Source: G963556115 sp963666605 (GTDB lineage: Bacteria > Planctomycetota > SZUA-567). Taken from it: DNA of 64,000 nt. Both the position numbers and the translations under genes were made by a program. Under the pieces are notes generated by a model. That model was given only the letters and a program-made list of their open reading frames with translations, was not told the DNA's origin and did not search any database. This document shows, piece by piece, positions 60,698 through 64,000 of this stretch. The stretch's first letter is position 1; each line of letters begins with the position of its first letter. The stretch is taken from contig OZ223208.1 in NCBI GenBank assembly GCA_965140405.1, positions 744,001 to 808,000 of the forward strand, given 5' to 3'.

Positions 60698-63600
60698 TTA
60701 TGCAAACGGCCTGATACTACAGACAACCTGCCCCTGCCCTATTGTATCACCGCTCTTATTAAACACTTGAACAACCTCACCATTACACGGAGTAGTAACG
60801 CCTATCTCTGTCTTCATACTCTCAAGAACGACGACTTCATCGCCCTCATTAACAGTATCACCAATCTCCACATTGTACTTCCAGACACAACCAGAGACAG
60901 AAGCAGTAATAGGCACAGCACCAGCAATAACATCGCACTCATCACCTCTCTCTTCAGAAGTAGCCTCCTCAAAGGTCAACAAATTATTATCTACCCAGTA
61001 CTGATACTCTTTTGCAAATGCATTTTGCTGTTTACTCTTAAAGCTATCGATACTCTCTTTGTTTTCATCTAAGAAACGAGAATACTCCGTGATATTAAAT
61101 TTTGTCTTTTCAATTTTGAGAGAAAACCTTCCCTTCAAAAAATCACGACGCATATCTAGTAGCTCATCACCAGAAATTGGATAGAAGCGAATTTGGTCAA
61201 AGCAACGTAGTAGCCACGGTTTGCCTTTTTCAAATTCAGCGGTTACATGGTAACGGTTCCACATCTGGACAGTCCGCCCAACAAACTGATACCCTCCAGG
61301 ACCCTCCATACCGTACACACACATATATGCCCCCCCAATTCCTACCGCATTCTCAGGAGTCCATGTTCGAGCTGGATTATACTTTGTTGTTACTAATCTA
61401 TGTCTAGGATCTACAGGGGTTGCTACCGGAGCACCAAGATACACATCACCAAGCCCCATTACAATATAGCTAGCATTATAAAGTATTTCTTGCACATCTT
61501 CTATCGATTCTAGACCATTTATACGCCTAATAAACTCAATATTACTAGGACACCATGGAGCATCTTTCCTTACAGAAGAGGTATACTTTTCAATCGCAAG
61601 ACGGGTCTGCGGATCGTCCCAACTAAGCGGTAAATGCACTATACGCGACTCAACCTCTTCAGGACAGTTTTCTCTCATTTCAACTATCAATGATTCAATC
61701 GTACTTAAAAGTTTATCTCGACTAAGAAGACTAGGATCAAAATGAATCTGAAGAGATCTAATACCAGGTGTAATATCAATAACACCAGAAAGATCGAGTT
61801 CCTCAAACTTTAAAGTCCATGCATGAACTTTAAAGCGTAGCTGTAGATCAAGCTCTAACGAACCAAATTCTATAAGAAGGTACCTATCTCCAGCCGAACG
61901 ACATACGATTCGCTCTCCTTCTTCTTCATTCCAAGTCTTTATAATTGCTGGCGTATCTGCAATACAAGTGCTATTCAAAGAAGGTTTAGCAATACCTCTA
62001 TCAATTAAATCATCATTGGACTTACTCAGACTTTGAGCCTCTTCTATCGTGATAGGTATAAACTTTACTCTATCACCTGCACGCAACTGCCCCACCTTCC
62101 ATAGCTCAGCATCAACTACAGTTACTGGACAAACAAAACCTCCCAAGCTCGGCCCATCAGGACCAAGTATAACAGGCATATCACCTGTAAAGTCAATTGC
62201 CCCGATAGCATATGCATTATCATGAATATTTGAAGGATGTAGCCCAGCCTCTCCGCCATCAGCCCTAGCCCACTCCGGCTTTGGACCTATCAACCTTACT
62301 CCAGTACGAGAAGAATTAAAATGAACCTTCCACTCGGTTGCAAGTAACATCTCAATATCATTGTCAGTAAAGAAATCTGGCGCTCCATGTGGCCCGTACA
62401 TAACTCCAATTTCCCATTCATTCGAAATTGGTAGATGAAGATTAGTATTCCACTCTGTACCCTTCCACGACTCTACCTTATCATTTCCGATATGGAGTAC
62501 ATCTCCTGCTTTTAGTGCTCGACCACCATGACCACCAAATCTCCCAAGAGTAAACGTCGATCTACTGCCCATATATTCAGGCACAGCAAATCCTCCCCGA
62601 ACTGCAAGGTATGCGCGTTGTCCCTTAATAAAATCTCCAATACTAATGGTATCACCCTTACTCACAGCAAATGCTACTTGAGAGTCTACTGTCTCTCCAT
62701 TAATATTTACATCGACTTCCGCTCCTGCTACAGCACAGACAGCATCTATATTGAATTTATATATGCCTCCTGAAAGTGTCAACTCCAGAGCAGTAGCTGA
62801 TTCTTCGTTCCCTACTAACTTATTTGCCATCCTAAAATGCAATGAGTCCATTGGGCCAGAAGGTGGCACACCTACGCCCCAATACCCAACCCTTCCAGGA
62901 AAATCTTGCACAGTTGTCTGAGTACCTGGTGAGACCACATCGATAGTACTAGCTACATATTCAAGTGTATTAAGCATCCTTGTAAAGACATCACCCTTGA
63001 TAAATATCTCATTCTTAAGTATCTGTCCTAATAGTTCAAGGTTTGTCTCAAAACCAGCAATAGAGGTCTCATCAAGAGCCTTTACAGAATTACCAATAGC
63101 CTCATCTCTATCAGCTCCCTTTACTATAATCTTTGCTAGTAGCGGATCATAGTATGAGCTTACCTCTGTGCCGGTTTCTATCCACTTATCTATACGAATA
63201 TTTTCAGGAAAGATTGCTGAGGTAATAATTCCACTTGATGGTTGATAACTCTTTGCTGGATCCTCTGCGTAAACTCTCATCTCTATAGCAGAGCCACTAG
63301 GAGTCAATTCACCAACGCCTTCTGTCGGATCTTCTCCAGCTGCGAGTTCAATCATCCAACGGACAAGATCGATACCAAACACCTCTTCTGTGATACCGTG
63401 CTCAACTTGGAGCCTAGTATTAACCTCTAAGAAGTAGAACTCTTCACTATCAGTGTCATATATAAATTCAACCGTCCCTGCTGAGCGATACGCCACCATT
63501 TCGCCAAGTTTTTTCGCTGCTAGGTGCAGTTCGCTCCTGACTTTTTCAGAAATGTTCGGCGCTGGAGTCTCTTCTATCACCTTCTGATTACGCCGCTGAA

Positions 63601-64000
63601 CAGAACAATCACGTTCACCAAGAACGACAACATCTCCCTTCCCATTACCAAATATCTGTACCTCTATATGACGAGATATCTTTATATACTTCTCTAGAAA
63701 TACCCCATCATCATTAAAATTATTTTTACCAAGCATCTTAATACTATCAAAAGCGTCTTGTAACTCCGTAGAATCCTCACAAATACGCATACCGATTCCA
63801 CCACCACCAGCAGTACTCTTGAGCATAATAGGATACCCTACTCTGTCAGCCTCTACTATAGCTTCATCAATATTAGTAAGCAGTTCACTCCCAGGAATAA
63901 GCCCAACACCTGCTTTCTCTGCAAGTATTCTTGCTCTATGCTTTAGCCCAAAATCAAGCACATGACTATCTTCTGGCCCAATAAATTCTACACCTAGTTC
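60698..64000 (-). CDS. urea (or guanidine) carboxylase, 5' end outside the window
   Basis: The frame is open through the right edge (ELGVEFIGPEDSHV precedes the first visible internal Met), so the N-terminal ~100 residues are missing. Visible domains in order: biotin carboxylase ATP-grasp (ADRVGYPIMLKSTAGGGGIG, ERDCSVQRRNQKVIEETPAP, YFLEVNTRLQVEHGITEEVF), its C-terminal part, KipA-like (VVSPGTQTTVQDFPGRVGYW, GPMDSLHFRMANKLVG), KipI-like (CRSAGDRYLLIEFG, GIRSLQIHFDPSLLSRD), and a biotinyl domain with VVLESMKTEIGVTTPCNGEV. It carboxylates urea to allophanate with ATP and biotin; guanidine carboxylases share this layout. Confidence 0.93.
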   Translation of the reverse strand, partial: ELGVEFIGPEDSHVLDFGLKHRARILAEKAGVGLIPGSELLTNIDEAIVEADRVGYPIMLKSTAGGGGIGMRICEDSTELQDAFDSIKMLGKNNFNDDGVFLEKYIKISRHIEVQIFGNGKGDVVVLGERDCSVQRRNQKVIEETPAPNISEKVRSELHLAAKKLGEMVAYRSAGTVEFIYDTDSEEFYFLEVNTRLQVEHGITEEVFGIDLVRWMIELAAGEDPTEGVGELTPSGSAIEMRVYAEDPAKSYQPSSGIITSAIFPENIRIDKWIETGTEVSSYYDPLLAKIIVKGADRDEAIGNSVKALDETSIAGFETNLELLGQILKNEIFIKGDVFTRMLNTLEYVASTIDVVSPGTQTTVQDFPGRVGYWGVGVPPSGPMDSLHFRMANKLVGNEESATALELTLSGGIYKFNIDAVCAVAGAEVDVNINGETVDSQVAFAVSKGDTISIGDFIKGQRAYLAVRGGFAVPEYMGSRSTFTLGRFGGHGGRALKAGDVLHIGNDKVESWKGTEWNTNLHLPISNEWEIGVMYGPHGAPDFFTDNDIEMLLATEWKVHFNSSRTGVRLIGPKPEWARADGGEAGLHPSNIHDNAYAIGAIDFTGDMPVILGPDGPSLGGFVCPVTVVDAELWKVGQLRAGDRVKFIPITIEEAQSLSKSNDDLIDRGIAKPSLNSTCIADTPAIIKTWNEEEGERIVCRSAGDRYLLIEFGSLELDLQLRFKVHAWTLKFEELDLSGVIDITPGIRSLQIHFDPSLLSRDKLLSTIESLIVEMRENCPEEVESRIVHLPLSWDDPQTRLAIEKYTSSVRKDAPWCPSNIEFIRRINGLESIEDVQEILYNASYIVMGLGDVYLGAPVATPVDPRHRLVTTKYNPARTWTPENAVGIGGAYMCVYGMEGPGGYQFVGRTVQMWNRYHVTAEFEKGKPWLLRCFDQIRFYPISGDELLDMRRDFLKGRFSLKIEKTKFNITEYSRFLDENKESIDSFKSKQQNAFAKEYQYWVDNNLLTFEEATSEERGDECDVIAGAVPITASVSGCVWKYNVEIGDTVNEGDEVVVLESMKTEIGVTTPCNGEVVQVFNKSGDTIGQGQVVCSIRPFA

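Noticed and set aside
1..64000. CRISPR array, tRNA or rRNA genes
   Set aside because: No regularly spaced direct repeats, and no tRNA or rRNA core motifs, were noticed by eye. A covariance-model scan would settle this.

Overview
The window is AT-rich, densely coded DNA from a Gram-negative bacterium. Outer-membrane and envelope genes support this: an LptB-type ATPase, lipobox proteins, a secreted Pel-type deacetylase and a polysaccharide flippase. The gene mix includes XylFGH with a ROK regulator, GH57 and GH77 alpha-glucan enzymes, a signal peptidase I with a very large insert, and S21 with a long basic tail. This would fit the PVC superphylum (for example Lentisphaerota), but that is an inference and the taxon is not settled by the sequence. 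No rRNA, tRNA or CRISPR array was recognised.

Region 1 (1-9000) is a broken surface-sugar locus read leftwards. Its order would have been: an inverting UDP-GlcNAc 4,6-dehydratase (only its first ~45 codons remain), a WecE-type aminotransferase (only its first ~89 codons remain), an SpsF-type cytidylyltransferase, a polysaccharide pyruvyl transferase, a NeuB-family synthase and a PseG/SpsG-like protein that runs off the left edge. Between the two truncated genes lies about 5.4 kb of decayed insertion sequences: three IS3-family copies, one IS30 nested inside an IS3 element, and an IS5-like scrap. A further IS3 scrap interrupts the aminotransferase.

Region 2 (9.2-13 kb) has a divergent pair that looks like a PelA protein split in two (deacetylase on one strand, GH114 hydrolase on the other), then a lone cheW. 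Region 3 (13.4-19.8 kb) is a ROK regulator plus a XylFGH-type sugar ABC transporter with two near-duplicate binding proteins, one at each end of the operon. Region 4 (19.8-26 kb) holds galE, a HAD phosphatase/phosphomutase, fabI, an M24-fold protein, a GT2 enzyme and a Cys-rich lipoprotein. Region 5 (26-32.7 kb) is a rightward run: purA, pyrR, pyrB, a secreted MEMO1-AMMECR1 fusion, hemA and hslV. It ends at a strong bidirectional terminator facing lipA/malQ.

Region 6 (32.8-50.7 kb) is mostly housekeeping: lipA, malQ, a Bax-inhibitor family protein, a diguanylate cyclase, cbiC, lepB, rpsU, a ZnuA-like lipoprotein, lptB, a flippase, a GH57 enzyme, smpB, yebC and ftsH. Region 7 (50.7-56.3 kb) is a leftward signalling operon: a histidine kinase with four tandem solute-binding sensor domains, a stand-alone receiver, and a receiver-GGDEF protein. 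Region 8 (56.7-64 kb) holds a YiaK-type dehydrogenase with a palindromic operator candidate, two dead genes (a LacI-type regulator and the tail of a chemoreceptor), and a urea (or guanidine) carboxylase/allophanate hydrolase operon that runs off the right edge.

No wholly new system is proven. The most interesting items are the split PelA pair, the four-sensor kinase cascade, the signal peptidase with a zinc-ribbon and lectin-like insert, the secreted MEMO1-AMMECR1 fusion lacking metal ligands, and the insertion-sequence demolition of the sugar locus.
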